From assembly GCA_023630585.1 (NCBI GenBank), contig CM042539.1:7185755-7249754 (forward strand): 64,000 nucleotides of DNA. The letters run 5' to 3'. The notes beneath the pieces were generated by a model, which worked only from the letters and a program-made list of their open reading frames with translations, ran no database searches and was not told where the DNA came from. Positions 1 through 12,200 of the stretch are shown here, in pieces. Each line of letters opens with the position of its first letter. Position 1 is the stretch's first letter. The translations under genes and the position numbers were made by a program. The DNA is from Cranoglanis bouderius. Lineage: Eukaryota > Chordata > Actinopteri > Siluriformes > Cranoglanididae.

Positions 1-312
1 TTAATAGTATACAAAATTACACAACCGTGATGTTTCTCGAGACATTTTGAATGCTAGAAGGCCAAAAAATGACCAAAACATAATACCTGACTGTAATCAC
101 AACATCAGAAATGATTCAGAAAGAATTTCATTAGCTTACCTACCTGTAAAACCCAACTTTGTGACGCTGCAAGTGTCGATCCTCTCTGAGGTTTTGCAGA
201 CGGGTCACTGGAGTCAGGTTGCTTCTCTATAAGTGAGTGGATCACTGAGCGAATGAATTATACATGGACTGAGTCATGAGTTCAGGTAACTGCCACAAGC
301 CTGATTGGGTTT

Positions 313-313
<1 letters not shown>

Positions 314-347
<34 letters not shown>
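314..347. repeat. (GT)n microsatellite
   Basis: Uninterrupted GT dinucleotide run. A short GATG tetranucleotide run follows at about 376-401. Confidence 0.9.
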
Positions 348-349
<2 letters not shown>

Positions 350-838
350 GTGAACTATAGGAGGACACTGGGATTGATGGATGGATGGATGGATGGATAG
401 ATGCAGGGATGTAGGGATTCAACTGATGATGAAATGAAAGAGTCAGAATGATACACATCCAGATTTCACTTATGTACTTGTATCTAAAATCATACAGGTG
501 TGCCTGAATACTTTAATCTTCTGTGTTTAGTAGAGGCATGTCAGTGCGCCATCTTGTGGTGTATTGTTTGAGTACAAGCCCTCTTAGTTGTTAGTACAGA
601 GTATAGTTGAAAACCGTTAACAATTTCAACATGGCTAAAAAACTCATTTTTAAGCAGTCACTGTGCAAAACAAACCTGGATTCATTAACAAATTTGATGT
701 GCTTACCTGTAGTATAATATATTGTGCTTATAGAAAAACAATAAAACCTTATTCGAACAACTCATACTATGTAAGGAAAATTCATGCTTGAGAAAATAAC
801 CCCATAAATAAAACCCCTCATTTTCAAGTATATACATT

Positions 839-840
839 TG

Positions 841-891
<51 letters not shown>
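839..891. repeat. (TTA)n microsatellite
   Basis: Trinucleotide ATT/TTA run followed directly by TTTTA-type low-complexity sequence. Confidence 0.9.
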
Positions 892-894
<3 letters not shown>

Positions 895-2582
895 TAATTT
901 ATTTTATTTTATTTTATTTTTTTTACAATAGACTTTTCTGGAAGAAACTCTTAGTGTTCTGTAATTAATTAAATAAAAAACAGAAATATATATATTTCAC
1001 TGCATCTAAAAATGTTTCTGTGATATCATAATTAATAATTCAAACATTAGAACTATTTCACGTCTTTACCACGGTATACACACTGTATACAAACGATAAT
1101 AACTGCACATACTATATTTAAAGTGCAGTTAGTGTTTTTTTTTTTTAACGTGTCCAAAGATCTTTAATAGCCATGCAAGTTAAAACCACAGAAAATCCTT
1201 CTGTTTACATTTTTCTTGCCCTGAAATGAGTTCTGTCTCTTGTTGAAACACAGCTGTCACTGCAACTAGGCCTCATCTCATCACCCTATTGACTACATAG
1301 TGCAGTATTTTGGACAGCCCTGTCTAAAAGTATAATGCACTGCAATAATTTTACAAAGTGTAATAAGTTTAATAAGTGTACAAATGTCGTACCCTTAAGG
1401 GTAGAAAATACCCATAATGCCATTAGTAGCCAAAAAAAAAAAGAGTAGCACACCTTCACAGGCAGCAGAGGGCTCCAAACATTACAAACTGCTCCTTTAA
1501 TATATTAATACATACTATTTACATTACAGATTTAATTGTTTAATCATTTAGACTGAGCATTGGTGTAAATTTGCTGGATGTTGCTACATCGTATGTATTT
1601 ATGTAACTGTGTGAGAGATCTATTCAGTTTCATACACAAGTGTAATGATGCCACATAACCAGTGTTACACCATATGCCAGGATTATTCCATAATGCCATA
1701 ACCAGGATTACATTTTTAGTGAGATCTACATGTCCACATACTGAATGTGTACTACATTAACTGCTAATTTTCACTTTCTATTATATTATTCTTCCATTCT
1801 TCTAGAAAATTTTCTGTCCCCAGTTGGACTGTTTCATTTTGTTGAGTTAAATATTTTGCTTTACAAAACAGCATTTTTCTTTCTTTCTTTCTTTTTTTCC
1901 AAGTTTGCTTAAATATTTCTTTAAAATAACACAGTAAAGTGACTTTATAGTAAAGGAGGAAGAATATATCATTTATTATTTTGCCTGCTTATTGTGACTT
2001 GTGTCAGCCTCAAAATTTCACTATTTCTTACATAAATTTCTTTAAAATTGTTAAAGTAAACTGATTTCATATTAAATAACAATAAAGTAGTCATGTTACC
2101 ATTAGTAAATTATGTTTTTATCTAGTTATTGTAAATGGGAGAACTGAGATGTTCATCATTTTGTGTATTTACATATAAAATAAATAAATAAATAAAAAGG
2201 ATTATTTTGCTGAACAGACTGATACAAAACAAACATGCCATTCGAGGCAAAAGATTTTATGAGCAGAAATAATAAGAAACAATAAGAAATAATAAGAACT
2301 AAAAACCTCCCCCCTGGAGGTTACCGTAAAACCTTGTATATAAGTGCAACTGGTTACAGCCATGGGTATTTAGCATATTGAGTTGTGCAAATCTTGTTAC
2401 TTTTTCTTTGGATGATTAAATGTTGTTTTCCCAGACTGTTTTGTTTAGTGTGTTATGTGTTGTTTTCATTTTGCTTATCACAAATTCTGTGCATAATTTC
2501 ACTTGTGGTCACAATGTGCTTGACTTGAACAGCCACAAGATGGCGGCTGAGGATACTGATTACTCTCACAAGGCACAAGAAA

Positions 2583-2583
<1 letters not shown>

Positions 2584-2662
<79 letters not shown>
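2584..2662. repeat. (TA)n microsatellite
   Basis: About 79 bp of pure TA. It makes overlapping Ile-Tyr open frames on both strands, which are artefacts. Confidence 0.95.
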
Positions 2663-2664
<2 letters not shown>

Positions 2665-3200
2665 TTGCTTTTAATGCTTTCACACATAAATACCAGTATT
2701 ATTAAAACTTTTAACTTTTTATGCACTCGTGTAGGCTGGAGGCTAATGTTTTCAATTTAAATTAAGAGGTAAAGCAACCGTCAAAGCAACAAGACAAAAA
2801 AAATCATCGACACTTATTTGAGTACAAATCATCTTGTTTTCAAATGGCGTCTTTTTTCCTACTAGTAGTTTGTGTTAAATTAATTTTTAAAAAGCTAACA
2901 TTAAACACAAGCGCCTGTCATTACCGCTACTCGGTTTAAGTTGGACGAGTCCAACACGCAGGGGTGTTCAATTTGTTCACCGTTTGTTGAAAAGGGGTTC
3001 TTTTGTTATATATAAGTTATATAAGATGTTGAGATGGAATAAGACGTGTTTTTAAGAAACGTTAAGAAAGCTATGCCGGAGGAAGATGTGCAATGAAACT
3101 GATTTTGGTAGGAAGAGACTTCGGTGACACCCCCTCCCCCCCGGTATCAGGACTGGGCCCTGCACCATGCCTGACATAAACAAGCCCTGTCAATTATGCA

Positions 3201-3202
3201 GT

Positions 3203-3243
<41 letters not shown>

Positions 3244-3268
3244 CGTTCGTTCGTTCGTTCGTTCGTTC
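3201..3268. repeat. Compound microsatellite (GT)n then (GTTC)n
   Basis: A GT run passes directly into seven GTTC/TTCG tetramers. Confidence 0.9.
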
Positions 3269-5274
3269 TGATGACTGGGGCAAACCGTACACCGGATTCA
3301 GAGCCTCTCGGGCGTCGTCTCAGGGGGAATTAACAGGTGCGCCGCTTCCCTCCTCTCATCACAGCACACTTCCCCTGGGGCCCTCGGTGAAGCTGATGCA
3401 GGCGCTTGAACACTGTGTACCGCAAACAGTGCTTTAGATACAAATCATTGCTAAATGGTTTCCTCCTAGTTAGGGAATGAGGAGAGTCCCTGATGAGCTG
3501 TGCATGGAGACTGTAGCACATTGCATGCTGTCCATCATTGCTTTTGTTAAGAAGCTCAATACATGCTAGGCTTGGAGCTCAATGCATGCATTATATTATC
3601 CCAGTCATCATTACAGCACATACGTTAACAATGTGAACTGCTAACACCAACCACCAGCAGCTGTTGTGTAGCAGTGAATAACTCCTTCTAAAAAATGGGT
3701 CTAACTAAGGAGTGACCAGTGACCCCCTAGAATGAACTGTGATATATGGATATATAAATATCCTTAGCCTTTTCCCATACAAAAGCCTTTTGGAAATGTA
3801 ACTTATTTATTTATTGTAGATAAATTGTAAAGTAAAACGTGGGGGATGCAAACGTTTTGACGTTTTCAATGTAAGGCATGACTGCAATAACCAAATGTGC
3901 ATACAATATTGATGGCTTATGATTTATTTCAGGATTTTACATACTCGGGCCATTTTAAAAAATATTGTTTATACATCTTGAGATAGCTATTACAACCCGG
4001 TTTTGTCATTTTGTAATCTTCCTGATTCTCGTCATGTTACTTAATTCTGTATTTTCTGATCTTTAAAGCATGCAGATTGATGCATTTTATTACAATGTAA
4101 AATATAAGATCCGGGCAGCTGATTGGTCATTAAAGGCTACCAAGTAACCAGTCAGAGGTGTCCCACTGAAAAGCATGACCAGGGGAAAAAAACAGAAAAA
4201 TAAGGACATTTTTGACATATTTATTGTTATATAGCCAGTTTTTAAACATCACAACAATATTCCAGTTAATGGTTTTGAATAATGATCATCTTAATTGTGC
4301 TTGGTCTACAGGAGTTAAATACTTTTTTCCCTATGTATATGCATCTACAAGCACAGTTTACTACATAACCAGTATGCATATTTTTTAAAAATGATCGTAC
4401 ATTCTGGTCCAGGTTTGTGCTTCAGGAGGGTGAAATTGATCTAGCCGGAAGAGGCTCAGGGCTGCATGGCAGGGGGTTGGGCTGTGCTGAATTGTATTCT
4501 ACGCTGCTAGGGAGGAGGTGGGAGCGAGTCATTGTACCCACTATTGGCATACGGCCTGATTGTTGCCATGGCACGGCGCGCTATTGTCCCCTCGGCCTCC
4601 TGCAATTCAAGTTAAAACATTCAAACACTCTAAAGCGAAAACATCTTATCTCTAATTCTTTTACAAGCACAGGTTTGCCCTCGAGACTAAAATGAATCAA
4701 GCTCAGGCCTAAAAGTGATGAGTTTTCTTATAGTGTTGGATGTGAAGTGTAATCCTGGACGTGATGCACTGTGAAATGTGTAGTGTTATTGGCTGTTTAC
4801 CATCATTCCTGGAATTTCAGGGGATTAGAGGCTTGAATAGCATACTCAGTTTACACCAAGACAAGAAGCCAAGCATTAAAAAAAAGTGGAGGTGAATAAA
4901 TCCAAACAATAGCTGTGCTAAGATCTGCTATTTAATGTATGAAAGGGTAGAGATAACCTGATGACTTTCCTACACCCTTCAGGGTTCATATGTATTGTAG
5001 GCAAAGTAGCTAACCCAGCCGATGGGTTTATAACTATTAGTGTTTCTATAAATTTTCAAATAAGAAAGTGTTCTGGATAAATAAACAGATGAATGCATGA
5101 ATGCAAGTGACGAAATATGCAAATGCCTGAACACTAACTGCACCTTTAGCTTTAACTTTTGTGTCTTATCCTGTGAACTGAGTCTTGTGTTGTAATTGTT
5201 ATAAATTTGCAAGTATAAGATGATTAAAAATATTAAGTATCTCAGCTATTTAAAGCTGAATATCACCTTAAAAA

Positions 5275-5735
5275 AAAGGAATATTTTCAGTAAGGAGAAG
5301 TTTATTTAATGTTTGTGGAGTCTCCAGTGTCAGAGCTTTGTAATAGTCAGTAAGTTTTCTGACATGCCGGAAGTCTTCAGGACAGAAGAGTTTAAACTCT
5401 CTGGTTTCTTGGTAACATGACTGTTTTTTTTTTTTTTCTTAAGAAAGAGAAAAAAAGAGAGTGACAGATGAGGATACAGCTGTTTATAGCTTCTATAATG
5501 TAAGTGATAATAGGACCTAACTTGTTTCACAGATGTTCCACAACATTAAATATAACTGTAAGTGGATGATGCGTCATTCTTTGATAAATAAATAGTCATT
5601 TATTAGTGTTGGCAAATTGTTGTGGTATAAGAGCATCTTTGGGACATGCTGTTATTGGAATCACACCACACCACATGGCTGATGATTATTTTTCCATAGT
5701 AGCACACCCTCAAGTGATTTATTCCTTACTTTTAC
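5275..5735 (+). repeat. Copy of unnamed dispersed repeat family (copy A)
   Basis: Contains the ordered modules of this family: a 'GGAGTCTCCAGTGTCAG' block, 'CTTGGTAACATGAC', 'CTTGTTTCACAGATG', 'CCACAACATTAAAT', then 'GTTGGCAAATTG' with 'GTGGTATAAGAG'. The same modules recur at 23.0-23.5, 26.5-27.1, 28.9-29.2, 31.4-31.7, 53.2-53.4 and, inverted, 57.4-58.2 kb. No open frame suggests a protein, so it looks like a non-autonomous element. Confidence 0.7.
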
Positions 5736-6795
5736 ATACTATTACATGTCGAATATATCCTGGATAAAATATAAGCAGAAAGAGATCATGTTGGGAAAAC
5801 GCTTAACGGAAACCATCAACCCAATTCTCATAGGAAATAAAAGAATAATTGTAATGCTTTTTAACAGTCTGAATCTTGACAGGTTAATAAACAAGGCCTC
5901 CTCAGCAATGGTCCTTTGGGGAGCTCCTTGCCTTCTGGGGGCCCTTGAAGTCATTCCTGACTTCCCCCTGCTGTACAGCATTCCTGTCATCAAGGTTGAG
6001 TTGTGGTCGTGTTCTGGCAGTCGGATTTGGATGAGTTCATCGCTGTCATTCCATGGTGGTATATGAGCCATATGAAGTGTTTATTGTGGATGAACATTAG
6101 CCTACCACTCATTTTCTGTCAGGGATGCTAAAGTATGCTAAGTATACACAGGCATTAGTACACATTTTTCATGCTTGTTTATTTTAAAAGGGGTAAAATG
6201 AAATCAATATGGTGTGCAATGACGTATTGTGTACCCTGTAGCTAGTTAAAGCCCCAGTGCTTTACAGCAGTGATTAGGTTCCTTATATTGACGTATTTCC
6301 TTTTGAAACAGGAAGTCAGAGTGACAGCGTGTTGAAATGCTTGACTGATTTGCACAACAGCCAATAGCATTCGAGATACGCAAGACCCTAGAGCCCCCAG
6401 GCCTGAGCATATCCATTCTAGAGAGCAATGGGCTACTTGCACAAACACTTCCACGTTATAACCAAAAACGCCACTTCTGCTTTCCGGCTCATCTATAATG
6501 ACAGTGGTGCTACTTTAAACCTGGTGTCTGCATTATCTCCCAAAAATGAACGTCAACAATGTTTATCATACTGTATATGTAAGAACATTTTAGTAAGTTG
6601 AAGAAAGGTATGCTTCGTCATAAATAAACAACTATGAGGATAAGACAATACCTATTAGTAGAAACGAACACCCAAGCTAACGTTAGCCCTACACTATGCC
6701 TTTATTGTGAGGATGAAAAAAAAACATTAGACGTTACTGCCTTGCTGTTGTCTGTAGCACGTTAATTGCAAGAACGCAAGACGAGTACAGGTTTT

Positions 6796-7355
6796 CTGCG
6801 TCCCAATTCGCCTACTTATACCATGCACCAAAAGTATTCATTCTTTTTGTGGAGAAAAAGTACATACTTTTGAGTGTGTAGCAAAAGAGTACGCAAGTAC
6901 TGGGACATACTAACACACCACAGAATGGAAGAAAACATTGTTGCCTAGTTACGCACACCGTCACCGTAAACAAACTCCTCGTTGCATTTCAGCTTTTCTT
7001 CATTCATTATTCCTTATATAATTTATACTATATAATTTAATTTACCGTTCCCTTGATTTACTTCTTCCACATTTCATTTACACCTCTCTAAAATACGTTA
7101 CACTCGTACGCCATGTTTGCAGGTTGAATTCGTCAGAGCAAAGCATCACAAAACTCCTACTCCGTCGCTCTCGAAAGGACTCGTGGGCAATATTAGCCGA
7201 AAAGTGTGCACGGAACCACACTTCGAAAATCTACCAGAAATAGTAAAACATCCGAGTACCTTTGACATACTCATTTCAACATACTACCATTTGGGACACA
7301 CGGATTCTAATCTCGGATAGTATTTAGGACAGATAGTAGGCGAATTGGGACGCAG
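6796..7355. mobile_element. MITE-like element with 21-bp perfect terminal inverted repeats
   Basis: The left end (6796-6816, beginning CTGCGTCCCAATTCGCC) is the exact reverse complement of the right end (7335-7355). The roughly 520 bp between them carries no recognisable transposase. I could not fix a target-site duplication, so the superfamily is left open. Confidence 0.8.
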
Positions 7356-7399
7356 CAGCGTTGCCACATCACAGCTCGAGGGATCAATTCTAAGCTTGG

Positions 7400-7612
7400 G
7401 TTACTGTTTGTGTGGAGTTTTGTATGTTCTCCCTGTACCTGTGTGGGTTTCCTCAGGGTTCTCCAGTTTCCTCCAACCCCCCCCAGTAGGTGGATTGGCT
7501 AGAATAAATCGTCTCTAGTTGTGAATGAGTAAGATCCGGCTCCACCACAACCCGGACCAGGATAAAGTAGTTACCCATTATAGATAAATGAATGAATGAC
7601 TGAATGTTTTGT
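7400..7612 (+). mobile_element. V-SINE-type fragment
   Basis: Carries the vertebrate SINE core pattern: a 'GTGTGGAG' segment, 'TGTATGTTCTCCCTGT', 'GTGGGTTTCCTC' and 'TCCAGTTTCCTCC', then a 3' tail ending in GAATGAATGA repeats. The tRNA-derived head is not clear, so this copy is truncated or diverged. A second fragment lies at 45355-45500. Confidence 0.65.
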
Positions 7613-7854
7613 CTTTTTTTTTTGTTCCTAGATATGCTGTCCATAACAGTAAGGGACAAGCTGTGAAACACCTATTTTGATTTCAGCGGCACTTTAAGTG
7701 AGAACGTGTGTTCACTGAGTGACTCATGCCAGTGAAGGTAATCACAGGCGGTGATGTAGGGCAAACCCCGGCGTGTGGAATACCCTCGCTGAGGTCCGTA
7801 CAGTCGGCGCACGACCGCATATCAATCAGTCGCGGAGTCGCCCAGGTCGTCTAG

Positions 7855-7938
7855 CCAATCAGATCGCCCGTATTGAAATCGCGTTTCGATTCTGTCCAAT
7901 CAGATCCGGGTTTACACGAGCAGCCGCGCAGGTATTGG
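7855..7938 (+). promoter_or_regulatory. PDE7A promoter candidate, cluster of CCAAT boxes
   Basis: CCAAT boxes at 7855-7859 and 7896-7900, both followed by CAGAT, and an inverted ATTGG at 7934-7938. They sit in a locally CG-richer stretch (about 7760-8000) that contrasts with the AT-rich flanks. There is no TATA box. This pattern fits an NF-Y-dependent, TATA-less promoter for the leader ending at 9086. The transcription start is not determined. Confidence 0.45.
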
Positions 7939-8569
7939 CTGGAATTTGTTTTCTAAGAGGCGCTTTTCGACAGCCTCCTGTCTGCATGTTCGGAAGCAGC
8001 TTGCAGTGTTTTGGGGAAAAGCAAAGGAAAAAAAGAAAAAGACGAAGAAGCCTGTGGAGTTAACTGGCTGTGCGTGGTTTCTTTCTTTGTTTCTTTTTCT
8101 TTTTATTCATTTCAAGAAGAGCGCCAAATGAATGAAGAAGCAAAATACCTGCGCTGGAAATGCTTTATTATTTATTTATTTATTTTTGATGTTTTTTTTT
8201 TTTTTTTTTTTTGGCCAAGCAACACACTGGTGCATTGAGTGAGCTGTGAGGTCTGCTCTCTCTATCTGCATTGAGGGAGAAAATAAATAAATAAAAAAGG
8301 GACGGAATAATAAAAAAAGGGTCGAACAAAATGCGGCGCTGATCTTGAATGAAAAACCGTCGGAACCCCTTCACGAAAACGAGTCGCTGTTCATCTCATC
8401 TCATTTCCTGCTGGATTCCTTCCTTCCCTTTTTAAATCGCTCGTGCATTGTTCTTCCTCTTAGTGCTTTAAAAAAAAAAAAAAAAAATTAAGTGGTCATG
8501 CCTTTTGTCTTTTTATTCGGAAACGTTGCGCGGACCCATTTCACGATGAGGCTCGACTAACACACACAC

Positions 8570-8589
8570 ACTATCTCTCTCTCTCTCTC

Positions 8590-8622
<33 letters not shown>
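8570..8622. repeat. (CT)n-(CA)n compound microsatellite in the PDE7A leader region
   Basis: A CT run at about 8573-8592 is followed by a CA run at about 8595-8622. An alternating CG tract lies nearby at 8816-8830. If the leader is continuous from about 8.0 kb, these would be in the 5'UTR. Confidence 0.85.
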
Positions 8623-9086
8623 GGAGTTTAAAAATGAGGAAGCATTTTTTAAAAGATACTAAAAAGATCCAGGCCTCGTCATCAATAGGGCCCGGTTTGC
8701 TTGAGAAAAGGAGGAAAGGAATAAAAACCGAATAAAGAAAGAAAGAAAGAGAGAGAAAAAAAATGGACCACGCGTACGGGCGAACACGGACAGCACCAAC
8801 AACAACGACGGCGGTGTGCGCGCGCGCGCGCCCGAGTTTCCCCATCGAGCCGAACAAAATGAAGCACTTCGACTCTTGAACGTCGGTTAATCGTGTTTCA
8901 AGAAAAACAAACAGCAACAACAATAATAATAATATTAAACCCCTTTTCGTTTTTTTTGTTGTTGTTGTTGCAAGACGCCGTTCCATGCCAACCCCCTGAG
9001 TTTTCTTTTAATGATCTGTTTTTTTTTTGTTTTTTTTTTAAATTTAATCTTTTTTTTTGATCCGGATCCAGCGTTCATATTGTTCA

Positions 9087-9224
9087 ATGGAAGTATGTTA
9101 TCAGTTACCGGTGTTGCCTCTGGACAGGCCAGTTCCCAAGCATGTGCTGAGCCGGAGAGGAGCGATCAGCTTCAGCTCCAGCTCCTCTCTGTTCGGCGCT
9201 CCAGACCCGCGGCAGCTGGCTCAG
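9087..9224 (+). CDS. pde7a: PDE7A coding exon 1 (PDE7A1-type N-terminus)
   Basis: 138 nt, codons 1-46, ending in phase 0 before donor gtaaaa. It encodes MEVCYQLPVLPLDRPVP and the first RRGAIS. No in-frame ATG lies upstream. An out-of-frame ATG at 9011 would overlap this start if it is included in the transcript. Confidence 0.95.
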
Positions 9225-12200
9225 GTAAAATCCCATTAAATCTGCTCCAAACTCATTCATTTCACTTGTGCATTCACATTACCCTTAAACTGAGTTTATG
9301 TACCAGGCTTAACACTACTGCATTTCATACTTTGGGGTTTATACAGTTATAGCCTACATCTAGAATGGTGTAATACTTTTGTCTCGTTTTGTACTTAATA
9401 CTAGAATTGTTTGATACTTTTAGCGTTCACACCGGGGTTTATACACAGCGTTTATATTGGGTTTGTAATTTATATGACGAAGGTTATACTCTGCTATTAT
9501 ACACGGTTTTTGTTTTGTACTCAATATTTATACTTCTAGGGTTTATATGCTACTTTTGTATCTTCTACAAACTCTACATATTCTACAGGAGTTTAATAAT
9601 AGAATTGTTTGATACTTCTAGGGTTCACAGTGGGGTTTATACACAGAGTTGGTAATGGGTTTGTAGTTTATATGACGGTTATATACTGTAGTGTTATACG
9701 CTGTTGAGTGTATAGCTACTACAAGGTTTATGCTGGAGATTTTTACAACTAGTTTTGTCTCTTTTTTTATTTTTACTTTGGGTTTATATAGCTGGAACGG
9801 TTTAATACTTTTGCTTTGTTTTGTACATAATACTAGATTTGTTTCATAGGGTTCACACTGGGGTTTATATTGGGTTTGTAGTTTATATGATGAAGGTTAT
9901 ACTCTAGTGTTATACACTATTGATTGTATAGTTACTACAGGGTTTACACTTGAGATTTTTACTACTAGTTATTTACTTATTTACTTATTTATTTATTTAT
10001 TTATTTAACTTTAGGTTTATACAGTTAGGGCTTGTCCCTTGTTTGTATACTGGAATTGTTTTATACACTGTTGAGTGTATAGCTACTACAGGGTTTATAC
10101 TTCAGGATTTTATTACTAGTTCTGTTCTCTTTTTTATTTTGGGTTTAAACAGCTGGGGTTTGTCCCTTGTTTGTATTCTGGAATTTACTTTGGGGTTTAC
10201 ACAGCGAAGGTTATACTCTTGTGTTCTGTTAATTCTGCACGTATACTACAGGAGATTAGTACCACTCTTAAAAATAAAGGTTCTTCAATGGTTCTTAACA
10301 GCACCATAGGTTATACAAAGAACTGCCTTCTTGTCAAGAACCATTTTTCATTGTATAGGGTTCTTGGAGATTAAAGAAGTTCTTTGTTTCATTACAGGTT
10401 ATTCAGAGCAGGTATCACTTTAACCTTAACAGGTTAAAGTGAACCTTATAAAGTTTTTTTTTTTGTTTGACTGGAAAAGGTTCTCTTGACATCACTCTTA
10501 AGAACCTAACTTTGGTTCCTTAAAGCACTTTTGAGAGCTTATGATAACATGGTTCTTTGTGGCACTCCTGTCAAGAACCATTTCAAGAACCTGGGTTCTT
10601 TAAAGCACCTGTAAATAGATGGTTCTCTAAAGAACTTGAGAGTAAAAGGTTCTTTGTGCAACTTAAAAGGGTTCTCCTATGGCAACAAGCTGAAAAATCT
10701 TTTTTGGTTCTAATTGGAGCCTTTATTTTTAAGAGTATATAATGGTGTTTCGCGGTCCATCTATACTTCTAGGGTTCACACTCGGGTGTTTATACACAGA
10801 GTTTATATTAGCTTTGTGTTCCGAGTTTCATCTACAACAGTTTATAATTTGGGGTTTATACAACAAACTCTAACTCTGTACAAAACTCTAAAAGTATGTA
10901 CTAAAAAGAGATGCTAGAATGCTTGTGTTTTGTACTTAAGGTTTTTACTTACAGCGTTCACACTGTGGCAAATATACAGTTAAATTTGGTTTGTATTCTG
11001 GAATGTTGACTACGGCTTTAGGGTTTATATGATGGTTGTACTCAGTGTTAGTCACTGATGAGTATAACATATAGGGGTTTAATATTAGAATGGCTTAATA
11101 TTGGTAATGGATTTTACTGCATCTATACTACAGGTGTTTAGTATTAAAATGCTTCAATACTTATATTTTGTACAACTTCTTGGGTTCACACACGGGTTTA
11201 TATACAGTTAAATTAGGTTTTTACTCTGGAGTTTCGACTACTTTTTATACTTATGGGTTTATATGATGAAAGTTATACTCTTGTGCTATACAGTGCTGAG
11301 GTTTAATACTAATGTGTGTTTCTATGTTAGGGTTTGTACTTTGGGATTTGTACTTCAAGGTTACACTACTTCATTATGTAGTTTTACGCATTAAAATCTA
11401 CACGATTATGGTTATACTTGTGTATTAGAAAGGCTGTATACTACAGGGGTTTAATACTCATGTGGTTTATACTTGAGACTTTTAATACTGGGTTGTTCGC
11501 TTTTGTATTTTAGTTTTATTCTTCTTGAGTTTACAACTTGCTTGTGAGCTGGAGTTTCTACTACAGCTTTTTATACTGTGGGTTTTATACTACAGAAGTT
11601 TGTATACTACTGTGGGGGTTTAATACTAATGTGGTTATAGTCTTTAATTCTGGATATATAAGACATTGCAGGGGATTAATACTATATCAGTTTAATACTC
11701 ATATGGTTTATACTTCAATCTTTTACCACTATGTTTGTTCTGTCTTATATTTTTTGGTTTGGTTTGGTATATTTGGGGTTTGAACCTTGTTTGTGTTCTG
11801 GAGTTTCAGCTATGGCTTAAATTACAGGGGGTTTAAAACTAGGAAGGTTTAGTACTAATGTGCTTTATACTAATGGGATGTAGATTCTGGGGTTTAACTT
11901 ACTATATTTTAAACTTTGGGGTTCATATAATGGTTATACTCAGTGCTATAAACTTGGAGTGTATACTACAGGGGTTTACTATTAGAAGGGTTTAATATTC
12001 ATGTGGCTTATACTTTACTAACTTTTATACTTGGGGTTCATATAATGGTTATACTCAACATTATAACAGGAGTTTAATACTTGTGGTTTATACTACTAGG
12101 GTTCAGACTTTAATCTTACTACTTATACTTTGGGCTTCATATAATGGTCATACTCAGTATTTAAAATGTGGGCGTATACTAGAAGTTTTTAATACCCGTG

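Larger units (their letters stand above)
1..7750. other. Intergenic region upstream of PDE7A, no recognisable gene
   Basis: AT-rich DNA with microsatellites, one MITE, one V-SINE fragment and one copy of an unnamed repeat family (listed separately). Open frames here are short and lack recognisable domains. The longest pair lies at 5742-6071, open on both strands, and matches nothing I recognise. I see no splice-framed conserved exon. Confidence 0.6.

Noticed and set aside
2420..2726. Three overlapping open frames of 75-84 codons on both strands
   Set aside because: They are formed by the (TA)n microsatellite, which reads Ile-Tyr without stops in either direction.
5742..6071. Frames of 106 (+) and 109 (-) codons open over the same stretch
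   Set aside because: No recognisable domain, no clear splice context and no homology I can name. Minus-strand codons look plausible between 5870 and 6060, so a homology search would be worthwhile, but I cannot support a gene.
9011..9352. A 113-codon frame overlapping PDE7A exon 1
   Set aside because: The conserved PDE7A frame is different. This one crosses the exon 1 donor without using it and is only a potential overlapping uORF.
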